NCBI GenBank assembly: GCA_027066255.1
Contig: JAMOOA010000139.1
Location: forward strand, 1 to 8,405
Direction of reading: 5' to 3'
Source: Candidatus Altimarinota bacterium
Lineage (GTDB): Bacteria; Patescibacteriota; Gracilibacteria; BD1-5; UBA6164
DNA length: 8,405 bases
Below the pieces are notes generated by a model that saw only the letters and a program-made list of their open reading frames with translations, had not been told where the DNA came from and made no database searches. Both the position numbers and the translations under genes were made by a program. Positions 1 through 7,111 of the stretch are shown in pieces. The stretch's first letter is position 1. The number at the start of each line of letters is the position of its first letter.

Positions 1-2
1 TA

Positions 3-1439
3 CTTTCAACTATATCTTCACTTTCACTATATACTTCCCTCTTCTGAAATGGAGACAAGTCTCATAGTTTCTTTTTGTTTAGCAATCTCCTGTGACTCTT
101 CATTGTTCTCTATAATACTCAGAAAAAACATCTCAAAACGCTCTTAAAAATCTCTCTTGTATCACTTTTCTTTGTGTGTATTCTTAGCCTCAAAGAGTAT
201 TTTTTTCCAACATTTAATTATGGAACTCTTGGATCTCGAGCGATAGGGACCTTTGGGCACCCAAATTATCTCAGCCTATACATACTCCTACTCCTTCCTT
301 TTCTTACAAAGAAAAAATATTTTTCTCTTCTCTTACTCACTATAGTAACGCTTCTATTTACAAAATCCCTCCTAGGTATAACTCTCGGGGTATTATTTTT
401 GTGATATCACTTTATTCAAAAACAAAAACTCTCAAACAAGATACTATTCCCTTCTCTTATAATTATATCACTATTATTAGCATATCTCTGATACCACTTC
501 TTGTGAGCACAGAAACTTCATTCATTTATCTCTCGATTTTATCTCTGGGAAACAACTCTCAGAATTATAGCTTCTGATTGGAAAATATTTTTATTCTGAT
601 GAGGGCTAGAAACACTGGATATCTATTTCAATAGTTTCAAATCACCTTATCTCTATATATTCGAGAACTTCTGATTTACGGCTGATAGACCTCACAATTT
701 CTTTCTCAATATATTCTATCACTTTTGAGTATTCTGAGCTTCCGTGCTTCTCTATCTTTTATACCTCTTTGTACAACACATAAAAAAATATTGAATACAA
801 AAATATGAATCTTCTCTTATACTATTTTTTGTATTCTGCTTCTTTAATTATCCTTCTATTGCTTCGTATCTTATTATTGTACTCATAATAAGTTATATAT
901 TAAAGAAAAACCTATCATCAAAACAAAAACTATATTCATGAAAGTATTTCTTTTTACTTATAGTCTTCCTCTCCCTCAGTGGTGCAGTAAATAGCCTGGG
1001 TCTATATCAAGCTGAAATCAAAGCTTACACGTGAAATTATTCTCAAGCACTTTCTCACTTTGAGCGTCCTGAGTATTATTATAAGCTTGGAGAGTATGAA
1101 AAGTGAAAGAAATTTGATCTCCTTCCATCAAATTTATACTACACTTCTCAAATCTCTCGATTTAATGATATATCATGAAATTGTAGCATGCTTACTAATA
1201 GTTTTCCCAGTGTAGAAAACTATTTTTACTGTGGAAAAGTACTGGAAAGGCTCTGAAAAAAAGAGTCTTCTCTTGAGTTTTATAAAACTGGTCTCGAGAA
1301 ACTCCCCGATCTTTGGAATAATGATTCCCTTTACTGGGATAATTATCTTGTGAAACACTCTATTACTGGAAATAGATTTTTTAGTAAGAAGTTTAGTGAT
1401 ATAGAGATCATCTTGAAAAAAGTTCAAAAATCAAAATAG
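3..1439 (+). CDS. O-antigen ligase/polymerase-like membrane protein with TPR-like tail (5' partial)
   Basis: The frame is open at the left edge and runs 478 codons to TAG, with about 16 in-frame TGA codons read as Gly; under the standard code it would be fragments. It alternates hydrophobic helices with short polar loops, about nine to ten membrane segments up to about visible residue 335. Two landmarks of the O-antigen ligase (WaaL/PglL/Wzy_C) superfamily are present: RAIGTFGHPN at visible residues 79-88 and RPHN at 229-232, preceding the large-loop/late-helix region. After the last helix comes a soluble tail of about 130 residues with one TPR-like unit (YCGKVLERLGKKESSLEFY, around 410-430), an arrangement known in some ligases. 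By family it would transfer or polymerise lipid-linked glycans on the outer face of the membrane; the substrate is unknown. The true start is upstream. Function is inferred from the motifs and topology only. Confidence 0.8.
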
Positions 1440-1452
1440 TGTTTTTTTGATT
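1429..1452 (+). terminator. Weak AT-rich inverted repeat at the end of the ligase gene
   Basis: AATCAAAA (1429-1436) and TTTTGATT (1445-1452) are perfect 8-base reverse complements around an 8-base loop that contains the TAG stop. A run of seven T (1442-1448) lies in the loop and 3' arm. The stem is almost entirely A/T, so it would be a weak terminator at best. It is plausible only because it sits between two differently spaced gene groups. Confidence 0.3.
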
Positions 1453-1494
1453 CTCCTATATACTTAAACTCATATTATTCTATAGAAAAAATAT

Positions 1495-1899
1495 ATGGAT
1501 ACTCACGACTTCTTTCAAATCATTAAGAGAAAACACATTATTAACGAACAAACTGCTGAAAGCATCTGTAATAGATGAAAAACGCGAATACAGTGGAACT
1601 CTCATAAAATCTATCTCGAAGAAATGCAAAATGAAATAAAAGAAATGGAAGAAGAACTCAAAAAGGACAACTCTGTTTATTTAGAGGATGAGCTCGGGGA
1701 TATATTTTGGGACTATCTCAACCTCATTTACTCTCTTGAAAAAGAGTGATACATTTTAAAGGAAAATATCTTTACCAGATGCAAAGAGAAATTTTGAGAA
1801 AGAGTTACAGCTCTCGAGGATTGAAGAACGTGGGAAGAGATAAAACTCAAGCAAAAACAAAAACTCAAAGAAGAACATAGTACGAAGTATAACCATTAA
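1495..1899 (+). CDS. MazG-like nucleotide pyrophosphohydrolase
   Basis: 134 residues with four in-frame TGA (Gly). The all-alpha NTP-PPase signature is visible: an acidic helix (LEEMQNEIKEMEEEL, 41-55) followed after a short loop by LEDELGDIFWDYLNLI (63-78), which gives the EExxE...ExxD metal ligands, with E66 and D69 as the second pair. The length fits single-domain MazG/MazG-like enzymes; the E. coli protein carries two such domains. Known family role: hydrolysis of (d)NTPs to (d)NMP and pyrophosphate, which cleans non-canonical nucleotides from the pool. The ATG at 1495 is the first in frame after the preceding TAG and precedes the conserved core by about 40 residues. No Shine-Dalgarno is seen. 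It appears to be the first gene of the 1495-4186 operon, 4 bases ahead of the next gene. Substrate preference cannot be read from the sequence. Confidence 0.85.
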
Positions 1900-1903
1900 A
1901 AGA

Positions 1904-2560
1904 ATGCTGGTATCATCAAAAAACATCTCCACTTTTTGAAAGAATTCTCCAGCACCATGGAATTTCTTTCAGTTTTTCATGCAGTGAAAAAAATTGGACT
2001 TTTCTCCTCTTCTTAAGAAAGTGTGACTTTTTGTTTTTTTATTGTTTCTACTTTCATTTGGTGTGATTTTTATAGTTATTGGTATAGTATTTTTCAAATG
2101 GAGAAAAATTTTCACAAAAAATACTCGAACTATAGTAAAAAAATATCCTAAAAGTACTCCTTTCTTCCTAGATTTATTTCTAGCAAAAATACTCTTAAAG
2201 AAAAATAAAATTGTACTAGAAAAAGTTCTTTCTGAGATAGAAGAAAATATAAATAGTCTATCACCTGAAAATTTTAGAGATTTTCTCCTAGATAAACAAC
2301 AGGAAAGCTGAGTTCTAAAGAATAATGAAAAGGCTAGTATTGTCCCTACAAAAAATACAGACACTTCAGAAGAAAGAGGTTTTGAAAGTATTTTCGAAAA
2401 AGGTGATAAACAAAGACTTGAATCTATCAGTTCAATCTCTACAGGAAAAAACAACATAATAAATAAGGGAAAATCTCCTAAAAAATCAAACCTTGCATCA
2501 AAAAGTATCTGGGATAACTACGAGTCCGTTGTTGATTTAATGAATAAAGATAAAAAATAA
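1904..2560 (+). CDS. Single-pass membrane protein of unknown function
   Basis: 218 residues, with TGA read as Gly at four sites (about 1937, 1985, 2024 and 2309); the TGA near 2309 would otherwise end it early. A polar, Trp/Phe-rich N-terminus is followed by one strong membrane helix at about residues 40-64 (VGLFVFLLFLLSFGVIFIVI) flanked by Lys on both sides. After it comes a basic segment, a short leucine-rich helical region (about 85-125) and a low-complexity Ser/Lys/Asn tail ending SIWDNYESVVDLMNKDKK. The basic residues after the helix suggest a cytoplasmic C-terminus by the positive-inside rule. The start at 1904, 4 bases after the mazG-like stop, was chosen for operon spacing; the in-frame ATG at 1979 would also keep the helix. 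No family recognised. It lies between two nucleotide-processing genes, which may be coincidental. Confidence 0.75.
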
Positions 2561-2562
2561 TT

Positions 2563-3174
2563 ATGCTCTCAAAAACTATGCAAGATGCTAAAAACTTCTT
2601 TGAAGCCTATAAACTCAAGTTCACTTATCGCTTTACTAATAGAGCTATCTATAAATGAGAAAAAGAATCTGTAGCAGCTCACACTTGGGGGATGATGATA
2701 ACGGCTGATTATCTACTTGAAAAACTAGAAAAACTCGCTCCCTGAAAATACAACTTGGATAGAGCTAAGATTTACAGTCTCATCACATACCACGACCTTA
2801 TAGAAGCCCAAACATGAGATGTGGACCTCGATCCTCAGATATGAGGAGATCATGATTCAAAGAATCTCTTGGAAGAAAAAGCTATGGAAGTATTTCCTCA
2901 GAAACTTCCTCAAGAAATAGAAAAGAGATTTAGGAAAATGTATAAAGAATATGAAGAAAGAGAAACACTCGAGAGTCAATTTGTGAAAATAGTAGATATT
3001 GTCGAATGTGAGTTTTTTATTCATTCAAAAAAAGACTTCTATACAAACTGGTCAAAGGAATTCTATATAGAAAAACGCTGCCCTCATTTTGCTTATTTTC
3101 CTGAACTTACATATATTCACGAAGACCTTATAAGTTTTTATGAAGATAATAACTATTTTAAAAATCATGCTTAA
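2563..3174 (+). CDS. HD-domain phosphohydrolase, HDDC2/YfbR-like 5'-deoxynucleotidase
   Basis: 203 residues with four TGA glycines. The HD metal-site motifs appear in order: ESVAAHTWGM with H40, YHDLIEAQTGDVD with H77-D78, and VDIVE with D145. The stretch EEKAMEV, then RKMYKEYEERETLESQFVKIVD (about 104-145), matches the pattern of HDDC2/YfbR-like nucleotidases, in which a tyrosine/glutamate-rich helix precedes the last metal-binding Asp. The Gly of the conserved TGD (G85) is encoded by TGA. Known members dephosphorylate deoxynucleoside 5'-monophosphates, so the product of the MazG-like enzyme two genes upstream could be its substrate (inference). The length is normal for the family. The start at 2563 lies 2 bases after the preceding stop, and the 3' end overlaps murI by 8 bases, so the two are probably translationally coupled. 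Confidence 0.85.
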
Positions 3175-3838
3175 AATTTGAATACTCGACTCTGGTTTTT
3201 GAGGACATTATGCACTCCTTGATATAAAGTCTCATTTTCCCCAATATGATTATGAGGTATATCTCGACCATCAAAATGCCCCGTATGGAGATAAATCGTG
3301 AGAAGAAATATATAAGCTTGCAGAAGCAGGCTGCCAAGAACTTTGGAATAAATGATGTACTCTCATCCTCATAGCTTGTAATACTATTTGTGCAGAAACT
3401 CTGAGGCAACTCCAAGATACCCATGTAAATAAGAAAATACTTTGATGTATTGTCCCTTCTGTTGAAATTGCTATAGGTATTTCCCAGTGAAGCATAGGGC
3501 TTATTGGTACTCAGTTTACTATTACTTCAAGAAAGTATGATAGAGAAATAGAAAAACTTTCTCCTTCCCATAGACTTTCCTCCTGTGCAACTCCAGAGCT
3601 TGTAAAATACATAGAATCTGGTAACCAAACAGAGAAAAGATGTTTAAATTATCTCGATGAGAAAATAGAGGAACTTCTAAAAGACAACATAGATACGCTT
3701 ATATTAGGCTGTACTCACTACTCTATATTTTATGAATATCTTTCTGAAAAATACAAAAATCTCCGTATTGTTGATTCTGCAAGAACTCAAACTATTAAGC
3801 TCGGAGAATATTTACACAAACATACGGAATTATTTTAA
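3167..3838 (+). CDS. murI: Glutamate racemase
   Basis: 223 residues, with six of about 16 glycines written as TGA. Interconverts L- and D-glutamate, supplying D-Glu for peptidoglycan stem peptides in the cytoplasm. Visible signatures: N-terminal GILDSGFGG with D8 and S9; NAPYGDKS (37-44), the substrate-loop PYG; ACNTI with catalytic C71; IVPSVE (95-100); GTQFT (114-118); and GCTHY with the second catalytic C182 and H184. All core residues are present, so it is probably active. It is shorter than the usual 255-290 residues, with trimmed loops and C-terminus. G5 and G12 of the first motif are TGA codons, strong evidence for recoding. The ATG at 3167 overlaps the HD gene's end and puts the GILDSG motif directly at the N-terminus, as in homologues. 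Presence of MurI implies that the cell uses D-Glu-containing peptidoglycan. Confidence 0.93.
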
Positions 3839-3850
3839 TACAGCTAAATT

Positions 3851-4186
3851 ATGGAAAAAATAACAGAGGCTGGTGCTCTTTATGCTATAGAGAATAGCGG
3901 AATTACTACCTACAACATATTCACCAAAGCTGGTTTTTATCGTGGTGGGAAGGCCTATCATGCAGATAAATTTGTACACATAATCTCAGGAAGCTGTAAA
4001 CTCATAATAGAAAAAGCAGGAAAAGATGTAAGTAAAACTCTCACACCTGCAAGTGGCATAGTGAGAATAAAAAATGGAACTCCTAACCTCTTTTATTATT
4101 CAGAAGATACGCTCATGCTAGAATGGTTCCCTACTGGAACGAAGATTGAGAAGTTTGAGAGATATAGGGAGATGAAGAAGAAATAA
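3851..4186 (+). CDS. Small cupin-like protein
   Basis: 111 residues, 12 bases after murI and the last gene of the operon. The pattern fits a single-domain beta-barrel cupin: a turn with FVHIISGSCKLIIEKAGK (about 42-58, first cupin motif with its central Gly), then TPASGIVRIKNGTPNLFYYSED (about 65-87, second motif), and a closing strand with LMLEWFP. Canonical metal-binding His/Glu positions are poorly kept; H43 is the main candidate, so metal binding and catalysis are uncertain. No signal peptide or membrane segment. Unlike its neighbours it has no TGA glycine: all ten Gly codons are GGN. The start is the first ATG after the murI stop, with no Shine-Dalgarno. Such proteins may bind small molecules or sugars; no specific role can be assigned. 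Confidence 0.75.
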   Translation: MEKITEAGALYAIENSGITTYNIFTKAGFYRGGKAYHADKFVHIISGSCKLIIEKAGKDVSKTLTPASGIVRIKNGTPNLFYYSEDTLMLEWFPTGTKIEKFERYREMKKK

Positions 4187-4207
4187 CTTTTATTTCTTCT
4201 CTTTTTT
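4176..4207 (+). terminator. Intrinsic terminator of the 1495-4186 operon
   Basis: AGAAGAAATAA (4176-4186) and TTATTTCTTCT (4190-4200) are perfect 11-base reverse complements with a CTT loop, followed by C and a run of six T (4202-4207). The 5' arm includes the last codons and TAA of the cupin gene. The stem is AT-rich but long, and the T-tract is in the right place. It separates the upstream operon from the telA-like unit. Confidence 0.75.
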
Positions 4208-4223
4208 CACTATAATTCTTCTA
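4188..4223 (+). promoter_or_regulatory. Promoter of the TelA-family unit
   Basis: A perfect TATAAT lies at 4211-4216, directly after the terminator's T-tract. At the normal spacing the -35 region is a poor T-rich match (4188-4193), so any strength would come from the -10 box. Initiation would fall near 4223, giving a leader of about 24 bases before the ATG at 4247, too short for a riboswitch. Confidence 0.55.
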
Positions 4224-4246
4224 TCTTATTTTTTTATATCCACTGT

Positions 4247-5341
4247 ATGCCTACAAAAGAAGAAAACATAGAAATTATAGTTTCAGAAACTCAGTTAGTT
4301 CCTCTTTCTTCATCTGATGAAGCAGAAGTCGTAGAAGCGTTTGAAGAAGGTGATGATTTCAGAGCTATTGGAGAACGTATCACCGCTCCTCTCGATTCTA
4401 TCATTTCTGAAACTGCAAAGATTATAGACGCTGATCCTATCATGAAAGTCTCAGACGAACTTGCTGACATGAATCGTTCTATGCAGTCAGTATATGACGA
4501 TATTATTGATAATGATGGAGTTATTATGAAGATAGCAAAGTCTATCCCTTTACTCTCTATCATCGCAACGAGTCTTGACGAAAAGTGGGACGAAGCAAAG
4601 TTCAACATCAAATCTATGGAGGGAAAAATAGAATCTATCTTTTCTGGTTTTGACCAATCATACACTTCTCTTGGAACTTCTATCGATATGCAAAAGAGTT
4701 TTCTTGAAGGGATAGAAGTGAATCTGTGAAAAGTTATTGCTTACAAAGACTTTCTCCAAGAAAAACTTGAAGAGTTTAGTAAAAAAGCAGAAAATGAGAA
4801 AAACGAAGATGAAAAAATGAAATACCACCTCTTCCTCAGAAATGTAGAGTACTTCATCTCCAACCTCGTAGTTCTTATCGGAAATCTAGAAATGGCTCGC
4901 ACCAGACTCCTCATGAGACTTGATAGTGCACATAAACTTGCTCTTGCCATGAGTTCTAGTAGACCTATTTTCAAAACATTGCTCTCGACAGCGCTCATCG
5001 AAATCAGTTCTCAGAAAGCACTTGATGCCAGTATGACAGCTCTCAACTCTATGGGGGAAACGATAGATAAAATGAGTAGTCAACTCACAGACAAAGCTAT
5101 AGAATCATCCGAAAAGTCTGAAGAACTTACAGCAAAACCCGTACTTTCTGCGTCAGTATTTATAGAAAATGTTACGAAACTCAAAAATCACTTTGATCAA
5201 ATAGAAAGTTTTAGAGCTCAGGTAAAAATAGAAGCAGAAGCAGAGAGGAAAGCATTTGATGATGCACGTGTCAACCTCGAAAACGTCAAAACTCTCTCAG
5301 CACAATCTCATGATGAGTTTGTAAAAGAACTTTGAGCGTAA
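4247..5341 (+). CDS. telA: TelA-family (toxic anion resistance) protein
   Basis: 364 residues, stop TAA, with two TGA glycines (4727 and 5333, the second just before the last Ala). Soluble, highly charged and almost wholly alpha-helical, without signal or membrane segment. The order of blocks matches PF05816: an acidic N-terminal stretch, long helices, a central helix pair (FLRNVEYFISNLVVLIGNLE, about 197-216), then SSRPIFKTLLSTALIEISSQ (about 237-256), which corresponds to the family's 'P..k..L..Al' helix, and a final helix with LKNHFDQIESFRAQVKIEAE (about 312-331) resembling the family's closing coiled coil. Length is typical (330-400). The family was named for tellurite resistance, but native roles in stress and cell-envelope protection are poorly defined. 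It is the first gene of its transcript, 9 bases before an unknown membrane protein. The start is the first ATG after the promoter. Confidence 0.8.
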
Positions 5342-5350
5342 AACAGAACA

Positions 5351-6556
5351 ATGCAAAATTCACCAGAACATCTCTTTATTCCCAAAAAGATTCAACAAGA
5401 CATCGCTGAAAAGTGATTTCATCTCTATAAATGGATATCTCCTGAAGAAGTAAAACTCTCTGTAGAGAGAGACTTTTTAGGAGTTATGAAATATGTATGA
5501 TGAGGAATGGCCTTCTTTTCTATACTCTTTGCGGTTCCTTTTTATGGAGACTTAGAAAAGATGCTTCTTGTATTTTTCAGTGCTATAGGAATAGGGACTT
5601 TTTTCATATTTCTATATCTCTTGTTTCTTTCTATTAAGAGGTCTTTTCTCCTTTCAAAATCAGCATTTGTTATACTGACCGATAGTTCTATCTCTCTTTG
5701 AGGAAAGATAGTAAAACTCTCTGAGATATCTGCTATCAAGAAAGAGCTCAAACATGTAGGAGATACTTTTGATGAAGAACTCTTCGGACACTCTAAACTC
5801 TCAGAAAGTAAGCAAAAACTTTCTGAACAAGTTCTCGCTCAGATATTTGGAGGATACAAACTCTTCTTTTCTGGAAAAAGCAGTTCAAAGATATCTTTTG
5901 GGAAAGGTCGCGATAGTGAAAAAGCTATCCTTCTTATCATTGCTCTCTACACACTATATGTTGGAGTTATGAGTGTTGTGTATTTTGTCTGAGTTTTATT
6001 TCTCTGGGGATTTGGAAAAATCATTACTTGGATAAATACGAAATACCTCCTCTACCGAGGAAATAAAGTTATCATGATAAATACACTTTTTTGAAAAGTA
6101 GATATGACTTCTGATAATATATACCAAGAAAAGATTTTACTAAAGAATTTTCTCGAGCAAGCTCAAGAAAATGATTGGAAAGATGGACTCTTACTGGAGA
6201 TAAATTCTGGAATAGAAAGAGTCAGTTCTCTCGGAAAAGATGCAACTTCTCAGGTAGTAGAGCTCAGAAATACTATCTACGCTTCTCAGTACAAAGATAT
6301 GTTTAGTTTCAACATATATAATTCTTGGGTAAAAAAACAGATTATTCATCCTCTACAATGAATCCAAAAACTTCTCCAGAAGAATCTTGAAGTTATAGAA
6401 TCCTCTATCTCTCACATAAGCGATCAACTCGCAAATCCTCTTAAGAGTGAATTTTCAGCATCTCTCAAGATGCAAAAAAAACGTCTCAAACTACAAAGAA
6501 CAAATGTAGAGAAGTTCATTCCTCAACTGGAGGAGATGATACTGAAACTCAAGTAA
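5351..6556 (+). CDS. Membrane protein of unknown function, operon partner of TelA-family protein
   Basis: 401 residues with seven TGA glycines, including a TGA-TGA-GGA run coding for GGG at 5498-5506 just before the first helix. Topology: a soluble N-terminus (1-47), helices at about 48-66 and 71-93, a soluble loop of about 100 residues (94-190), one or two helices at about 192-228, then a cytoplasm-type helical C-terminal half of about 170 residues with heptad-like stretches (KLLQKNLEVIESSISHISDQ; final LKMQKKRLKLQRTNVEKF). The loop 94-190 starts with a strand-like run (SAFVILTDSSISLGGKIVKL) of the type seen in small membrane-anchored PH-like domains, which is a guess. Family not recognised. 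Many bacteria carry a membrane protein (XpaC) beside telA; this gene fills the same slot but I see no convincing XpaC signature. It probably forms an envelope complex with TelA (inference). Confidence 0.8.
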
Positions 6557-6563
6557 TTTTCTC

Positions 6564-6597
6564 TTGCATCTGCTCAGATTCTCATATAATGACTGTA
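6564..6597 (+). promoter_or_regulatory. Promoter in the gene-poor region, with dyad between the boxes
   Basis: A perfect TATAAT at 6585-6590 with a TTGCAT at 6564-6569 (15-base spacing, slightly short). Between them ATCTG (6568-6572) and CAGAT (6575-6579) form a palindrome with a 2-base centre, a possible operator. Initiation would be near 6597. No protein gene follows closely; the next recognisable product is tRNA-Ser at 6853, so this promoter may drive a non-coding transcript, the tRNA, or both. Confidence 0.45.
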
Positions 6598-6790
6598 ACG
6601 CATTTGAGTGGCTATCAACCACAAGCGAGAGGAAGAAATCTCTTTTCAAGGGAAACTAGAACCTCTCAGAGTCGAAAATCTCTGTTATCAAAATAAATTA
6701 AGTAGTGAACGAATATCTTCGTTCAGAGCTTTCGGTGGTACCTTCAGTCTTCATGTAACTATGGCTGACCAAAAGCATATGTATCTATAG
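6597..6790 (+). ncRNA. Candidate structured non-coding RNA of unknown class
   Basis: About 195 bases downstream of a TATAAT box without a convincing gene, but dense in local hairpins: GTGG/CCAC (6608-6611 with 6619-6622); GAGAGG/CCTCTC (6627-6632 with 6662-6667) enclosing AAGA/TCTT; CAGAG/CTCTG (6667-6671 with 6680-6684); GAACGAA/TTCGTTC (6707-6713 with 6718-6724, TATC loop); and a nested 3' domain GCTTTCGG/CCAAAAGC (6728-6735 with 6769-6776, one mismatch), TCAG/CTGA (6744-6747 with 6765-6768) and TCAT/ATGG. GGTGGTACC at 6734-6742 resembles the T-box antiterminator core, but there is no terminator or aminoacyl-tRNA synthetase gene after it. It shows none of the landmarks of RNase P RNA, tmRNA or SRP RNA. 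An alternative is a 60-codon GTG-started ORF (6608-6790) with no TGA codon and no recognisable product. Confidence 0.3.
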
Positions 6791-6822
6791 TCTTGTCATT
6801 CTGAACTTGATTCAGAACCTCA
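6791..6822. repeat. REP-like palindromic unit
   Basis: TTCTGAA (6799-6805) and TTCAGAA (6811-6817) form a 7-base stem with loop CTTGA inside TCTTGTCATTCTGAACTTGA and its continuation. This closely resembles dispersed REP-like palindromes found in many bacterial genomes, whose antisense translation typically reads like LKQVQHD; here the minus strand reads LNQVQND. Only one hairpin is present, not a full paired unit. It lies between the candidate RNA and tRNA-Ser, an intergenic position typical of such repeats. Confidence 0.55.
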
Positions 6823-6852
6823 ACAATATAGGTATGTGTGCTTTTTTTATTT

Positions 6853-6943
6853 GGAAGGGTGGCTGAGTGGTTGAAAGCGCACGCTTGGAAAGCGTGTGTG
6901 CAGTTCTGCTGCACCGCGGGTTCGAATCCCGTCCCTTCCTCCA
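6853..6943 (+). tRNA. tRNA-Ser(GGA)
   Basis: A complete class II cloverleaf with encoded CCA. Acceptor stem GGAAGGG/CCCTTCC (6853-6859 with 6933-6939); D stem GCT/AGC (6862-6864 with 6876-6878); anticodon stem CACGC/GCGTG around TTGGAAA, with anticodon GGA at 6887-6889 reading UCC and UCU; a long variable arm GTGCAG/CTGCAC (6898-6903 with 6909-6914), diagnostic of Ser/Leu/Tyr; T stem GCGGG/CCCGT with loop TTCGAAT; CCA at 6941-6943. The discriminator is T (6940), whereas most bacterial serine tRNAs carry G73. A T-run (6842-6848) lies just upstream. Confidence 0.95.
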
Positions 6944-6946
6944 ATT
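6916..6946 (+). repeat. Direct repeat, copy 1: tRNA-Ser 3' end
   Basis: The T arm, 3' acceptor strand, CCA and the following AATT. Bases 6923-6946 are identical to 7116-7139 (24 bases), and the match extends left through GCGG if 3 bases are missing in the second copy. A duplicated tRNA 3' end is the usual form of an integrase attachment site. Confidence 0.7.
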
Positions 6947-7111
6947 TATAAATACTGTAGAAGGATTATTCGCTTCTTTTTACTAAACTCTAATTGTTTA
7001 GGTTAAGGGGTTCGAATGGAGAAAAGGAAACTATAAAATACATTATTTTTTGCGATAAATAAGAGCAAAATAATAATAGGATTTTACGTTTATCTTTCGG
7101 ATGCCCGACTT
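6947..7111. other. Short AT-rich segment between the two tRNA 3'-end copies
   Basis: About 165 bases with no convincing gene. It contains a T-loop-like GGGGTTCGAAT (7007-7017) that could be another worn tRNA fragment, and GATAAA/TTTATC (7055-7060 with 7089-7094) as a loose inverted repeat. Minus-strand ORFs here are tRNA or antisense shadows. It could be an insertion scar or the remains of a duplicated tRNA. Confidence 0.4.

Noticed and set aside
1969..2457. 162-codon minus-strand ORF
   Set aside because: Antisense shadow of the + strand membrane protein gene; Ser/Phe-rich composition is what the reverse of Lys/Glu-rich codons gives.
4291..4665. 124-codon minus-strand ORF
   Set aside because: Antisense shadow of the telA-like gene; serine-rich with no family pattern.
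6589..6696. 35-codon ATG ORF at the promoter
   Set aside because: Its ATG overlaps the TATAAT box, so it would lie upstream of the predicted transcript start; no family resemblance.
6734..6742. T-box riboswitch
   Set aside because: GGTGGTACC matches the T-box core, but no specifier loop can be placed with confidence, no competing terminator follows, and no amino-acid-related protein gene lies downstream.
6608..6790. 60-codon GTG-started ORF
   Set aside because: Short, non-ATG start, no recognisable protein pattern, and it overlaps several strong hairpins; a structured RNA explains the region at least as well. Kept only as an alternative.
6799..6849. REP-like hairpin plus T-tract as an intrinsic terminator
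   Set aside because: The T-run (6842-6848) is more than 20 bases beyond the hairpin, too far for intrinsic termination.
6759..6944. Minus-strand ORF beginning MEEGTGFEPAV
   Set aside because: It is the antisense of tRNA-Ser and the REP-like hairpin; this kind of translation is a well-known artefact.
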